Shown here in pieces: positions 51,539 to 60,469 of a DNA stretch of 64,000 nt. The notes under the pieces were generated by a model, which was not told where the DNA came from, searched no databases, and saw nothing but the letters and a program-made list of their open reading frames with translations. Both the position numbers and the translations under genes were made by a program. The DNA lies in NCBI GenBank assembly GCA_016234745.1, contig JACRAR010000066.1:49173-113172 (forward strand), given 5' to 3'. How positions within the stretch are numbered: position 1 is the stretch's first letter; each line of letters starts with the position of its first letter. Origin of the DNA: Betaproteobacteria bacterium (GTDB taxonomy: Bacteria > Pseudomonadota > Gammaproteobacteria > Burkholderiales > Rhodocyclaceae).

Positions 51539-53113
51539 TTAGAATTGATACGTCGCCTTGAGGTAAAGCTGGTTGTTGTGCGAAAAGTAGCCAAACAAGG
51601 CGGTGTCACGCTCCGTAGCCGCATTCGTCTTGTTGCGTGCGCCATCGTTGTAGAAGTAGTCGTACTCGACCTTGAAGCGCCAGTCTTTGCCATACTGGAA
51701 GCTCACGCTCGGCACAACGAAACCACCGCCGTAAGACACGTCATGGCCGGCCACCAGTTCGGGCACGATGGTGCCATTCGCATAGCTCAGTCCGAATATC
51801 ATCGTGAGCAGCGCCGAATGCTCCTTGCTCGGCTGGCCGAAACCAACCAGTTGCACCAGGTTCTCCGACTTATGGAAGTCCTTGATCCAGGTGTCAAACA
51901 ACTGTACCGAGAAGAACGCCGGCTTTTCGGCACCTAGCAGATCCTTGACGAAAGCCAGGTTCTTGTCCATGCGCACCATCGACTTGACCAGGTTCTTCTG
52001 TTTGATGCCGTCAAAGCCGGGTCCGAGGATGATCGACAGCCCTGATCCATAACCGTAGTTGTACGAGTAATCCTTGATGTAGGAAATTTCGGTGCTGAAC
52101 ACGGCGTCTGCAGCAGCCGAATAGCCACTGGCGGTGAAACCGTAAAGTTCGATCTTCGGATAAATGATCTCACCCGCAAAACCGATCGGCGTGGTTCCCG
52201 CAAACGGCGTGCTGTTGGTGCCGACAAAGGCGGGAACGCCAATCGCATTCAGGAAATTGCGGTTGCCGGCCGGGTTGATGACCGGGTTGGAATTGAAGGT
52301 CGACATGTAAGACAAGGAGTAGTTGATTTCCTTGAACGAGCCGCTCCAGCGGATGCCCCAGGTGTCGTCCTGCGCATCGGCGCCTTCTTGCCGGTAGTTG
52401 TAGGGCGTGATCGTGCGGAAATCTACGCCTTTGTTGGGCTGGTTGGCCCAGCGGCCGCCGAAGACGTCATAGGTGTTGCCGACGGCATCGTCGCGGTTCC
52501 ATTTGCCCGGCCGATACAGCAGCTGCATCTTGCCATCCACCTCGGGAACCTTCACGGTCAGGTTGGCCATCACGAGCGGCTTGCGCAGCTCTTCATTGGC
52601 GGGCTCGAGGAAGCTGCGCCAAGTGAAATCGTAGCCATGCACCATGTCCATGGACTGGAAGAAGTCGGTTTCGCCCCAAGCCACCTGTTGCTTGCCGAAA
52701 CGCAGCATCACGCGGTCATACTTGAAATCGAGGAAAGCTTCGCGGATGCTGGATCTGCCGTAGGTGTCCTTCAGCTTGATGCCATCCGCCGCATTGGCGC
52801 CAACCTTCTGCAAATTCTTGAGGTAGTCCAGGTTGGCTTCCTTCACCCCGCGCAGTTTGGTGACGAAAGTGACGTTCTCGTTCACATTCGCATCCATGTT
52901 GAGATGCACTGTACTGCGCGCCATGGACAATTTGTTCTTGTCATCCTGGGGTGTCTCTGGCGGGTTCTGCATATTGACAGAAACGGCTTCCGAGACATCG
53001 CCGGAGAACTTGAAGTCGACGGCCTGGGCGTTCGAGACACAGGCAATTGCGGCCAGCAATACCGTGATGCTCGCCGCCGTCCCGGTCGGGAAAACTCGCT
53101 TGCTTCTTTTCAT
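51539..53113 (-). CDS. DUF1302 outer membrane beta-barrel protein
   Basis: 524 residues from the ATG at 53113, which has an AGGAGG site and starts a normal signal peptide (cleavage after NAQAV); the frame stays open further upstream without conservation. Beta-rich, with DUF1302 segments such as VMLRFGKQQVAWGETDFFQSM and ending in YLKATYQF, with the C-terminal Phe of an outer membrane barrel. It pairs with the DUF1329 protein 17 bases downstream. Likely an outer membrane conduit for the hydrophobic substrate of this operon. Confidence 0.88.
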   Translation of the reverse strand: MKRSKRVFPTGTAASITVLLAAIACVSNAQAVDFKFSGDVSEAVSVNMQNPPETPQDDKNKLSMARSTVHLNMDANVNENVTFVTKLRGVKEANLDYLKNLQKVGANAADGIKLKDTYGRSSIREAFLDFKYDRVMLRFGKQQVAWGETDFFQSMDMVHGYDFTWRSFLEPANEELRKPLVMANLTVKVPEVDGKMQLLYRPGKWNRDDAVGNTYDVFGGRWANQPNKGVDFRTITPYNYRQEGADAQDDTWGIRWSGSFKEINYSLSYMSTFNSNPVINPAGNRNFLNAIGVPAFVGTNSTPFAGTTPIGFAGEIIYPKIELYGFTASGYSAAADAVFSTEISYIKDYSYNYGYGSGLSIILGPGFDGIKQKNLVKSMVRMDKNLAFVKDLLGAEKPAFFSVQLFDTWIKDFHKSENLVQLVGFGQPSKEHSALLTMIFGLSYANGTIVPELVAGHDVSYGGGFVVPSVSFQYGKDWRFKVEYDYFYNDGARNKTNAATERDTALFGYFSHNNQLYLKATYQF

Positions 53114-53213
53114 AATGCCTCCTTTTCCTACATGTTGTGATGGGTCATGTTGCACAACCCTCCTGCCCTACAAAAAATACCCGTAAGTATTGTCGAGTAT
53201 ACCTATCCTGGCT

Positions 53214-55604
53214 TCAGGCACCTGATTTCATTGCGGTCTGTTGCGTCTGTGCAACAACCCCCGGTTCCTTGCCGTAGATGAATTCCGGCTTGAAGATATA
53301 AATGATCGACGGCATCAGCAAGAGTGCCGAAAGCGTCGAGACGCCCAGCCAGATGCTCATGAGCATCGCCATCTCGGCCTGGAAGCGCAATGAGGACACC
53401 GACCAGAGCATGACGCTGATGATCAGCACCAGCGCCGTCACCAGCACGCCCGAACCGGTGCTGTGCAAGGCGATGGTGATAGCGGTCGCGGCATCCTTGC
53501 CGAGCGCCAGCTCTTCCTTGATGCGGTCGGCAATATAGAACGAATAATCGACCCCCAACCCAATCCCGAGCGCGGCCACCGGCACCGTATTGATGTTCAT
53601 GCCAATGCCCATCCAGGCCATCACGCTGAAGGTGATGGTATTGGAAATGATCACCGGCACCATGAAGACCATGCCCGCGACCGAGGAGCGATAGGTCATG
53701 GTGCACAGGATCACCAGCACAACCAGGGCCAGGGCGATGGCTTCGATCTGCCCGGAGAGGATGATCTCATTGACCGCCGCCATCACACCGATCACGCCGC
53801 CGGCAAGCTGATAGGTTCCTTCCGTGAGCGGGTGCTTGGCGATAAATTCCTTGATGCGCGCAACCGCGGTGCGGATGGTTTCGCCTTGGCGGTCACGGAA
53901 AAACAAGGTCACCGCACCATTCTCGTACTGGTTGTCGACGAAGCGGTCGAGGTCGCCCGGTTCCGACACCGACTCGAACAGGAACATCAGCGATCCATTC
54001 ACGGTCTGGTTGGCGCCGAGTTCCTGGTAGCGCGGATTGCCTTCGTGCATGATGCGGTTGACCGCAGGCACCACATCGGCAACCGAGAGCGTCGCGCCGA
54101 TCTCCGGTTGCGAACTCATGAAGCGCTGGAACAGGTTCATGTTGTCCATCACTTCGACTTTTTTCAGCAGGCCGCGGCTGCCTTCCTCTCCGACCACGAT
54201 GAACATGCGGTCGACACCCTGGAATTTGTTGTTGATGGCGCCTGAATCCAGGTTGTAGGTGGAGTCGGGCCACAGAATCGGCGAGCCCGGATTGGCATCG
54301 CCGATCTTGAGCTTGAAGGCGTAGATGCCGGAACTCACGAAAATGAGGATGGCAACGGCAATGACGCCATAGCGCGCCCGGCTGGTGACGATGCGTGCGC
54401 AAAAGCCCAAGAATAAGTGCAGCAGCGGGGCGAGATTCAAGCCATGCGCAAATCCCTTCGGATGCCGGCCCCAGGACAGCAGCACCGGCGTCAGCACCAC
54501 GGCGCTGACGGAAAGCGTGAACACCCAGACCACGGAGAGCACCGTGAGTTTCTGCAGCAAGGGGATCGGACTCAGTGCCACCACCGCCATGCAACCCGCA
54601 TCGGCAATCACTCCCAGCATGCCCGGCCGGAACATGTCCGAGAGCGCCATTTTCGCTGCAGTTTCGCTGCTTTCGCGCCCCGACTCGATCGCCTCCACTT
54701 CCTCGTCGAAACGATTGACGATCTGCACCGAGTGCGACACCGCCCGGGCGCTGATGAGCACCGCCACCACAATCACCAGCGGTTCGAAATGAATGCCGAA
54801 CAGTTTGGTCACGCCCAGCGCCCAGATTGCGCTGACCAGGCCGGCGATCAGCGGCAGGATGGTATTACGCCAGGTGCGGTTGAACAGAAACAGCAGCCCC
54901 ACCACCAGCAGCACCGTCGCCAGCACCAGATGCATGGTTTCCGGCAGATAGTAGTTCACCCAGCCGTACAGTATCGGATCGCCGACCACGCGCACCCTGA
55001 CCTTGTCGTCGCGCACCTGATCGACGAGCTGGTTGATTTCATTGAATACCGTGCCGTAATCGACGAGGCGGTCGATGAAGTCGACGGTGATCACGGCCGC
55101 CTTGAGATCGGTGGAGACATAGCTGCCGTAGACCAGGGGGTTTCTCAGCACGGCATCGCGCAAGGCCGAAATCTCCTGCTCGGTCTTCGGCAGGTCCGGC
55201 CACATCAGCGGCTTGGTCTCGATGCCCTCGGTGGAGGACTTGATCTCCTTGAGTTTCTTCGATGCCAGGGAAATGATCTGGAAGGGATTCACCGCGGAAA
55301 CCTTGCGCAACTCCAGGGTCAATGTGCGCACTTTTTCCAGCACAGCCGGCTGGAAAATATCGCCCTGCTCCACTTCCACCATGATGGTGACGATGTTCGA
55401 GCCGCCGAAAGTATCCTTGAAACGCTCGTGCGTCTTGACGTATGGATGCGATGACGGCAGCATGTCGGCGAAGACCGTCTTGACCTCGATATTCACCGCG
55501 AAAAAAGTCAGCAGCAGCGTGGAGGCCGCGAGCAAGCTGACGACCCAGACCCTTTGCCGGATGCAAAATAGGGCAAACCTGTTGACCCAACCCGTTTCTA
55601 TCAT
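53214..55604 (-). CDS. MMPL/RND-family transporter
   Basis: 796 residues, twelve predicted membrane helices in two sets around two large periplasmic loops. The family signature is in the second half, VAALGIGLGVDYSFYIADRIKEEL. It starts WVNRFALFCIRQRVWVVSLL, usual for the HpnN/MmpL-like group that moves lipids or hydrophobic compounds. The gene ends 100 bases before the DUF1302 start and begins 12 bases after the YCF48-like gene. Confidence 0.88.
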   Translation of the reverse strand: MIETGWVNRFALFCIRQRVWVVSLLAASTLLLTFFAVNIEVKTVFADMLPSSHPYVKTHERFKDTFGGSNIVTIMVEVEQGDIFQPAVLEKVRTLTLELRKVSAVNPFQIISLASKKLKEIKSSTEGIETKPLMWPDLPKTEQEISALRDAVLRNPLVYGSYVSTDLKAAVITVDFIDRLVDYGTVFNEINQLVDQVRDDKVRVRVVGDPILYGWVNYYLPETMHLVLATVLLVVGLLFLFNRTWRNTILPLIAGLVSAIWALGVTKLFGIHFEPLVIVVAVLISARAVSHSVQIVNRFDEEVEAIESGRESSETAAKMALSDMFRPGMLGVIADAGCMAVVALSPIPLLQKLTVLSVVWVFTLSVSAVVLTPVLLSWGRHPKGFAHGLNLAPLLHLFLGFCARIVTSRARYGVIAVAILIFVSSGIYAFKLKIGDANPGSPILWPDSTYNLDSGAINNKFQGVDRMFIVVGEEGSRGLLKKVEVMDNMNLFQRFMSSQPEIGATLSVADVVPAVNRIMHEGNPRYQELGANQTVNGSLMFLFESVSEPGDLDRFVDNQYENGAVTLFFRDRQGETIRTAVARIKEFIAKHPLTEGTYQLAGGVIGVMAAVNEIILSGQIEAIALALVVLVILCTMTYRSSVAGMVFMVPVIISNTITFSVMAWMGIGMNINTVPVAALGIGLGVDYSFYIADRIKEELALGKDAATAITIALHSTGSGVLVTALVLIISVMLWSVSSLRFQAEMAMLMSIWLGVSTLSALLLMPSIIYIFKPEFIYGKEPGVVAQTQQTAMKSGA

Positions 55605-55616
55605 TGCGCTATCCCT

Positions 55617-56744
55617 TTATTTGCTGGTAAATGCCCGCCAGGCATTTTTTTGGCCGTTCCATTCGCCGACTCTTCCCCCGGCAAGATAGGTATGTCCATT
55701 GGCCACGATGACCCGCGTGTGCCAAGCCATGTCACGCGCATCGATGCGACCGGCATCCCAACTGTCGGCATCCTTGTTGCCGCGTACCCAGACGCCCTGG
55801 TTGCCGATGGCAAACCAGATTTGCTGCGCTTCGTCCCAGGTCACGTCGAACAGGTGTTCCCCGGCTTCTTCAAGCACATGTTGTTTGGCCAGCGCTGTTT
55901 CCGGCTTGTCGGTCGCCAAGCCGCCAGTGGGTCTTTTGGCGCGCGGCAGCAGGGTCCAGGTCTTGCCGCCGTCATGCGTCGCCAGCAGGGAGCCTTCGAG
56001 TCCCACCGCAACGCCGTTGGCGGCATCGCGGAAGGCAACCGCCATCAGGCTGATCTTGACCTGGCTTGCCACAGGCTGCCAGGTCTTGCCGCCGTCCACA
56101 GTTCTCATCATGCGGCCGGCCTCGCCCATCAGCCAGCCGTTATCCGCGTCAAGGAACAGCACGTCGTTCCAGGCCGCATCTTCCTCATCGCGCCGCCGCT
56201 GCCAGGTCTTTCCGTAATCGGTGGTTTCCAGCAGGGCGCCCATTTCACCGACTGCCCAGGCGCGGCCGTCGGCCATCGCCTTGACCCGCAGCAATTTGTT
56301 GGAAACCTTGGAAAGCGGAACCGTCACCTCGGTCCAGGTGTTCCCGCCATCCTCGGTGATGATCACGACGCCCTTGTTGCCAACGGCTACGGCACGCTTG
56401 TCGTCCCAACTGGCGACATCCTGCAGGTGCTCCAGCGTCGGCGTCTTCTGCAACACCCAGGTCGTGCCGTCATCGTTGCTGCGTACCACCTTGCCCTTGT
56501 TGCCGACAATCCACAGCACACCCTTGGCCGGCGAGGCTATGCCATAGAAGGAATCGGTGCGCTCGATCGAAGGCGGCTGGACGGTGGTACCCACCGGCTG
56601 GGGCTTGATGAACAGCCCGACCCAGAGCAGCCCGGCGATGATCAGCCAGGGAATGGCGGACAAGCCCAGCTTGATCAGCTTGCCACTGGAATTACCTGTT
56701 CCGGCCTGAGCTGGAGAGTTCGGCCGGTTTGAATTGCTTGTCAT
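55617..56744 (-). CDS. YCF48/BNR-type beta-propeller protein
   Basis: 375 residues. An N-terminal hydrophobic segment (about 28-47) anchors a periplasmic domain built from repeated GNTWTEV/GKTWQ-type blades (for example DGGNTWTEVTVP, DYGKTWQRRRDE, DGGKTWQPVASQ, DGGKTWTLLPRA). YCF48-like proteins are photosystem II assembly factors in cyanobacteria but accompany DUF1329/DUF1302/MMPL genes in proteobacterial catabolic clusters. Likely an accessory of the MMPL transporter. Confidence 0.85.
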   Translation of the reverse strand: MTSNSNRPNSPAQAGTGNSSGKLIKLGLSAIPWLIIAGLLWVGLFIKPQPVGTTVQPPSIERTDSFYGIASPAKGVLWIVGNKGKVVRSNDDGTTWVLQKTPTLEHLQDVASWDDKRAVAVGNKGVVIITEDGGNTWTEVTVPLSKVSNKLLRVKAMADGRAWAVGEMGALLETTDYGKTWQRRRDEEDAAWNDVLFLDADNGWLMGEAGRMMRTVDGGKTWQPVASQVKISLMAVAFRDAANGVAVGLEGSLLATHDGGKTWTLLPRAKRPTGGLATDKPETALAKQHVLEEAGEHLFDVTWDEAQQIWFAIGNQGVWVRGNKDADSWDAGRIDARDMAWHTRVIVANGHTYLAGGRVGEWNGQKNAWRAFTSK

Positions 56745-56767
56745 AAAGTTGTTTTCCTCATTCTGCT

Positions 56768-58333
56768 TCAGCGAGCGCTGCCACTACCCTGCGATTGATC
56801 CGGGCCTGCTTTTGACGTGTCACGCAAACGGTTCTTGTCGATCTTGCCCACCCCGGTCTTGGGCAACTCGGTGACCAGGTCGATTGATGCCGGCCACTTG
56901 TACTTGGCCAGATTGGCTTGGCAATGCGCCGCCAATTGTGCCACAGACACGCTGTCCGCTTGATGCGGGACCACATAGGCCTTCACCACTTCGCCGCGGT
57001 AAGCGTCGGGAACCGCCACCACGGCCGCCTCGCGCACAGCCGGGTGCTGGAACAAGACTTCCTCGATCTCGCGCGGGAACACGTTGAAGCCCGAAACTTT
57101 GGCCATTTCCTTTTTGCGATCGCGAATATAGAGATAGCCATCCGCGTCGAATTCTCCGATATCGCCGGTATATAACCAGCCATTGCGCAAGGTCTCCGCG
57201 GTTTCCTTGGGCAGGTTGCGATAGCCCGACATGACCTGCGGTCCTTGCACGCGAATCTCGCCTTTCTCGCCGACGGGCAGCACGCGGGTGCCTTCCTCCA
57301 GGTCGACAATTTCGAGCTTGGTTTTTGGCAAAGGCAAGCCGACCGAACCAACTTTGCGTTCGCCCTGCAACGGATTGAAGCTCAGCACCGGGCCCGACTC
57401 CGATTGGCCATAGCCTTCCAATACCGGTGCTCCGGTTGCCGTCTGCCAGCGCTTGAGCAGCTCTTCTGGCAGTGCGGCGGCTCCGGAATAGGAAAGATGC
57501 AGGCTGGAAAAATCGGCCTGGGGGAAACCCGGGTGCGCCAGCAAACCGATGAACAGCGTCGGGCTGCCGGCAAACACCGTGATGTGTTCGCGCGGCACGA
57601 TCTCGAACACCGCCTCCGGCGTGTAGCGCGGCAAAATCACCAGGGTGCCGCGCGCATAGGCCATGTTGTGCAGGCACATGGCAACGGCGTAGATATGGAA
57701 CAGCGGCATGATGCACAGCAGTCGTTCCATGTCCTTGCGCGCCGGCAGCAGTGCCTCGCGCTGGCTGATGTTGGCGGCCACGGTGCCATGCGTAAGGTTG
57801 ACACCCTTGGCGCGGCCGGTGGTGCCGCCGGTATATTGCAAGGTTGCGAGGTCCCCTGGTTGCGGCAGGGGTTGCGGCAGCGCCCGGTCCGCTGCGGTGC
57901 GCCATTCGGTCAGGCGCCGGCTATCGGCAGCGATGCGAATGCGATGGGGAATGCGCAGGTCATCGGCCAGCATCTCGACCAGGTCGCGCTTGTCGTCGGA
58001 GTAGATCACCACCTGCACGGCTGCGTCCTGCAGGATATGGCGCAATTCCCGTTCGGTATAGGCCGGATTGATGGGAACAGCCTGCGCCCGCGCGGCATGG
58101 ATGGCGAACATCGCCACGCAGATGTCGATGGAATTGCCCAGCACGATGCCGACGCGCCCGCCGCCGGCGCCGAGTCCGATCAGTTCGTGAGCGAACCCGG
58201 CCACGCAGCGCAGGTACTCACCATAGTTCAGGCGCTCGCCTTCGCACACCAAGGCCTCGCGCTGCGGTGCGATCTGCGCCGCTTCTGCAAGCATGTGTAC
58301 CACCGTCGGGTATACGTGGGGAAATTCAGTCAT
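56768..58333 (-). CDS. AMP-forming acyl-CoA synthetase
   Basis: 521 residues of the ANL superfamily. The P-loop-like motif is LQYTGGTTGRAKGVNLTH, the adenylate motif is YTGDIGEFDADGYLYI, and the C-terminal catalytic Lys lies in LPKTGVGKIDKNRLR. It activates a carboxylic acid to its CoA thioester via an acyl adenylate. In this setting benzoylacetate or another aromatic or terpenoid acid are candidate substrates. It is the first gene after a 158-base gap downstream of the OYE-type reductase gene. Confidence 0.9.
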   Translation of the reverse strand: MTEFPHVYPTVVHMLAEAAQIAPQREALVCEGERLNYGEYLRCVAGFAHELIGLGAGGGRVGIVLGNSIDICVAMFAIHAARAQAVPINPAYTERELRHILQDAAVQVVIYSDDKRDLVEMLADDLRIPHRIRIAADSRRLTEWRTAADRALPQPLPQPGDLATLQYTGGTTGRAKGVNLTHGTVAANISQREALLPARKDMERLLCIMPLFHIYAVAMCLHNMAYARGTLVILPRYTPEAVFEIVPREHITVFAGSPTLFIGLLAHPGFPQADFSSLHLSYSGAAALPEELLKRWQTATGAPVLEGYGQSESGPVLSFNPLQGERKVGSVGLPLPKTKLEIVDLEEGTRVLPVGEKGEIRVQGPQVMSGYRNLPKETAETLRNGWLYTGDIGEFDADGYLYIRDRKKEMAKVSGFNVFPREIEEVLFQHPAVREAAVVAVPDAYRGEVVKAYVVPHQADSVSVAQLAAHCQANLAKYKWPASIDLVTELPKTGVGKIDKNRLRDTSKAGPDQSQGSGSAR

Positions 58334-58491
58334 ATCTGCCGTTCTCCAAATGTTCGTGCGGGCAGTCTGCGCAACCGGCGCTCATCGATGCAAACCGGGC
58401 ATCTCTTGATGCAGCCCGTAAGCCTACTACTCACGCGGACAAAGCTCTATCTATTTGGTGCAATCGCTATCCCAAAACTACAAAACCGTCG

Positions 58492-60444
58492 TTATATCTG
58501 GCAAGCGGTCTTGTAGCCGGCATGCACGGCATCGTAAACCTTGGCGGTGCGCACGCAGTCGCCGATCTCGAACACGCGCGGGCCGCCCGTGCCGCACTTG
58601 GCGCGCAGCTTGTCCGCCAGGCCGTCCTTGACCGGCACATAGCCCAGGCCCGTGACCACCGAATCGGCCTCGAAACGCGCGACCTTGCCGTCCTTGTCCG
58701 TGGCCATGACCACGCCGCCCTTGACCTCCGTGACCTGCAGATGGGTCACCACTTTCACCTTGGAACTCGCCAGCATCTCGCTGTAGGAAATCCTGTCTGT
58801 GATGGTGCAGTCCTTGACCATCAGTTCGCGCCGATGCAGCAGCGTGACGTCGTGCCCCTTCTGCTCGAGGTGGAGGGCAACCTCGACTGCGGTTTCGCCG
58901 CCGCCGAGAACGACGACTCGCTTGCCCGCCTGGGCAGTCCCATTGAACACGTCGATGGCATCGATGACACCCGGCCCGTTCAGGCCGGGAATGCCCGGTA
59001 CTGCCGACTTGCCGCCGGTGGCAACAACGACGGCATCAAACTTCTTCGCATCGATGTCGTCCGGACCGGCTTCCTTGCTGATGATCTCGATGCCCAGCTT
59101 GCGCATCTGTGTGATCAGGTAGTCATTGTAGAAACCGAGGTCGGACTTGAACTCGGCGACCGAGCCCTCGAACAGCACGCCGCCCAGCTTGCGCTTCTCG
59201 AAGATGGTCGCTTTGTGTCCGCGCAGTGTTGCCACGCGCGCCGCTTCCATGCCGGCCGCTCCGCCGCCGATGATGGCGATGCGCTTCTTCTGCAGTGCCG
59301 GCGTGATCTGGATGTCCCCCTCGCGCCCGATCTCGGGGTTAACCGAGCAGCCGACCGCCTGGAAGCGGAAGAAAGTGCGGTCGAGACAGCCATCGTTGCA
59401 ACGGATGCAGGGGCGGATATCCTCCTGGCGGCCTTCGCGCGCCTTGTTGGTCCACTCCGGATCGGCCCACAGCGGCCGCCCCAGGGAGATGAAGTCACCC
59501 TTGCCTTCCGCCAGGATTTGCTCGGCCATTTCCGGCAAGGTGATCGAGCCGGAAGCGATCACCGGAATCTTGACCGCCTTCTTGATCGCCTCGGCGGCCC
59601 AGACGTTGTGCATGCGAGGCACCGACATCGGGCTGACCTGGTGGATCATCTGGTGGTGGTCGCCACCCGAGACATGGATGGCATCGAGACCCATCTGCTC
59701 GCACATCTGCGCCACCTGGGCGGTCTCATCGACGCTGAAGCCGTCCGGCTCGTAGTCGGAACCCGACAGGCGCACCGTCAGCGGAAAATCCCGGCCGACC
59801 TTGGCGCGCGCATTGGCGATGATCTCCTTGAGGAGACGCATGCGGTTCTCGAGCGAGCCGCCCCATTTATCGGTGCGCTTGTTGGTGTGCGGCGAGAGGA
59901 AATTGGTGATCAGATAGCCATGCGCGCCGTGGATTTCGACCAGGTCGAAATCGGCCATCGTGGCGCGCCGCACGGCTGTGCCAAAGGCATCGATGACGCC
60001 TTCGATCTCGGCCTCACTCATCACTTCAGGAATCGCCGCGTCGCCGGCGCGCGCCTTCAGCGCCAGCCAGGGTACGGCAGAGGCCGACTTGATCGGCGGC
60101 GTGCCGAGGAATTTCTGCCGGCCGCAATGCTCGATCTGGATGCCGGCGCGGGCGCCCTGTTCCTTGATGGTGGCGGCGAGCACGGCCAGGCCGGGGATAT
60201 GCTCGTCGCTGCTGATGCCAAGCTGGCAATGTGCCGACTTGCTGGCGATGTTGTCGACGAAAGCGTATTCGGCAATGATCAACCCGGTACCGCCCTTCGC
60301 CACATCGCGGTAGTGGCGGATCAGGCGTTCCGAAACCGTGCCGTCCATGTTGCTCATGGCGGTCGAGGTCGGCGCCTTGAGCACGCGGTTGGGAATGGTT
60401 AGCGTGCCGATCTTGCCGGGCGTGAAAAGTTTCGGGTATTTCAT
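58492..60444 (-). CDS. Old-yellow-enzyme/2,4-dienoyl-CoA-reductase-type iron-sulfur flavoprotein
   Basis: 650 residues from the ATG at 60444 (GAGGAG site). Residues 1-345 form an FMN TIM barrel (IQIEHCGRQ, ITNFLSPHTNKRTDKWGG). The [4Fe-4S] ligands follow in CIRCNDGCLDRTFF and VGCSVNPEIG. The C-terminal third binds FAD and NAD(P)H (IAIIGGGAAGMEAARVATL and VVVLGGGETAVEVALHL). This is the FadH/BaiCD layout that reduces enoyl or dienoyl groups. The operon suggests reduction of an unsaturated CoA ester before beta-oxidation. Confidence 0.9.
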   Translation of the reverse strand: MKYPKLFTPGKIGTLTIPNRVLKAPTSTAMSNMDGTVSERLIRHYRDVAKGGTGLIIAEYAFVDNIASKSAHCQLGISSDEHIPGLAVLAATIKEQGARAGIQIEHCGRQKFLGTPPIKSASAVPWLALKARAGDAAIPEVMSEAEIEGVIDAFGTAVRRATMADFDLVEIHGAHGYLITNFLSPHTNKRTDKWGGSLENRMRLLKEIIANARAKVGRDFPLTVRLSGSDYEPDGFSVDETAQVAQMCEQMGLDAIHVSGGDHHQMIHQVSPMSVPRMHNVWAAEAIKKAVKIPVIASGSITLPEMAEQILAEGKGDFISLGRPLWADPEWTNKAREGRQEDIRPCIRCNDGCLDRTFFRFQAVGCSVNPEIGREGDIQITPALQKKRIAIIGGGAAGMEAARVATLRGHKATIFEKRKLGGVLFEGSVAEFKSDLGFYNDYLITQMRKLGIEIISKEAGPDDIDAKKFDAVVVATGGKSAVPGIPGLNGPGVIDAIDVFNGTAQAGKRVVVLGGGETAVEVALHLEQKGHDVTLLHRRELMVKDCTITDRISYSEMLASSKVKVVTHLQVTEVKGGVVMATDKDGKVARFEADSVVTGLGYVPVKDGLADKLRAKCGTGGPRVFEIGDCVRTAKVYDAVHAGYKTACQI

Positions 60445-60469
60445 GTTCATCTCCTCTGTTTGATTTTCG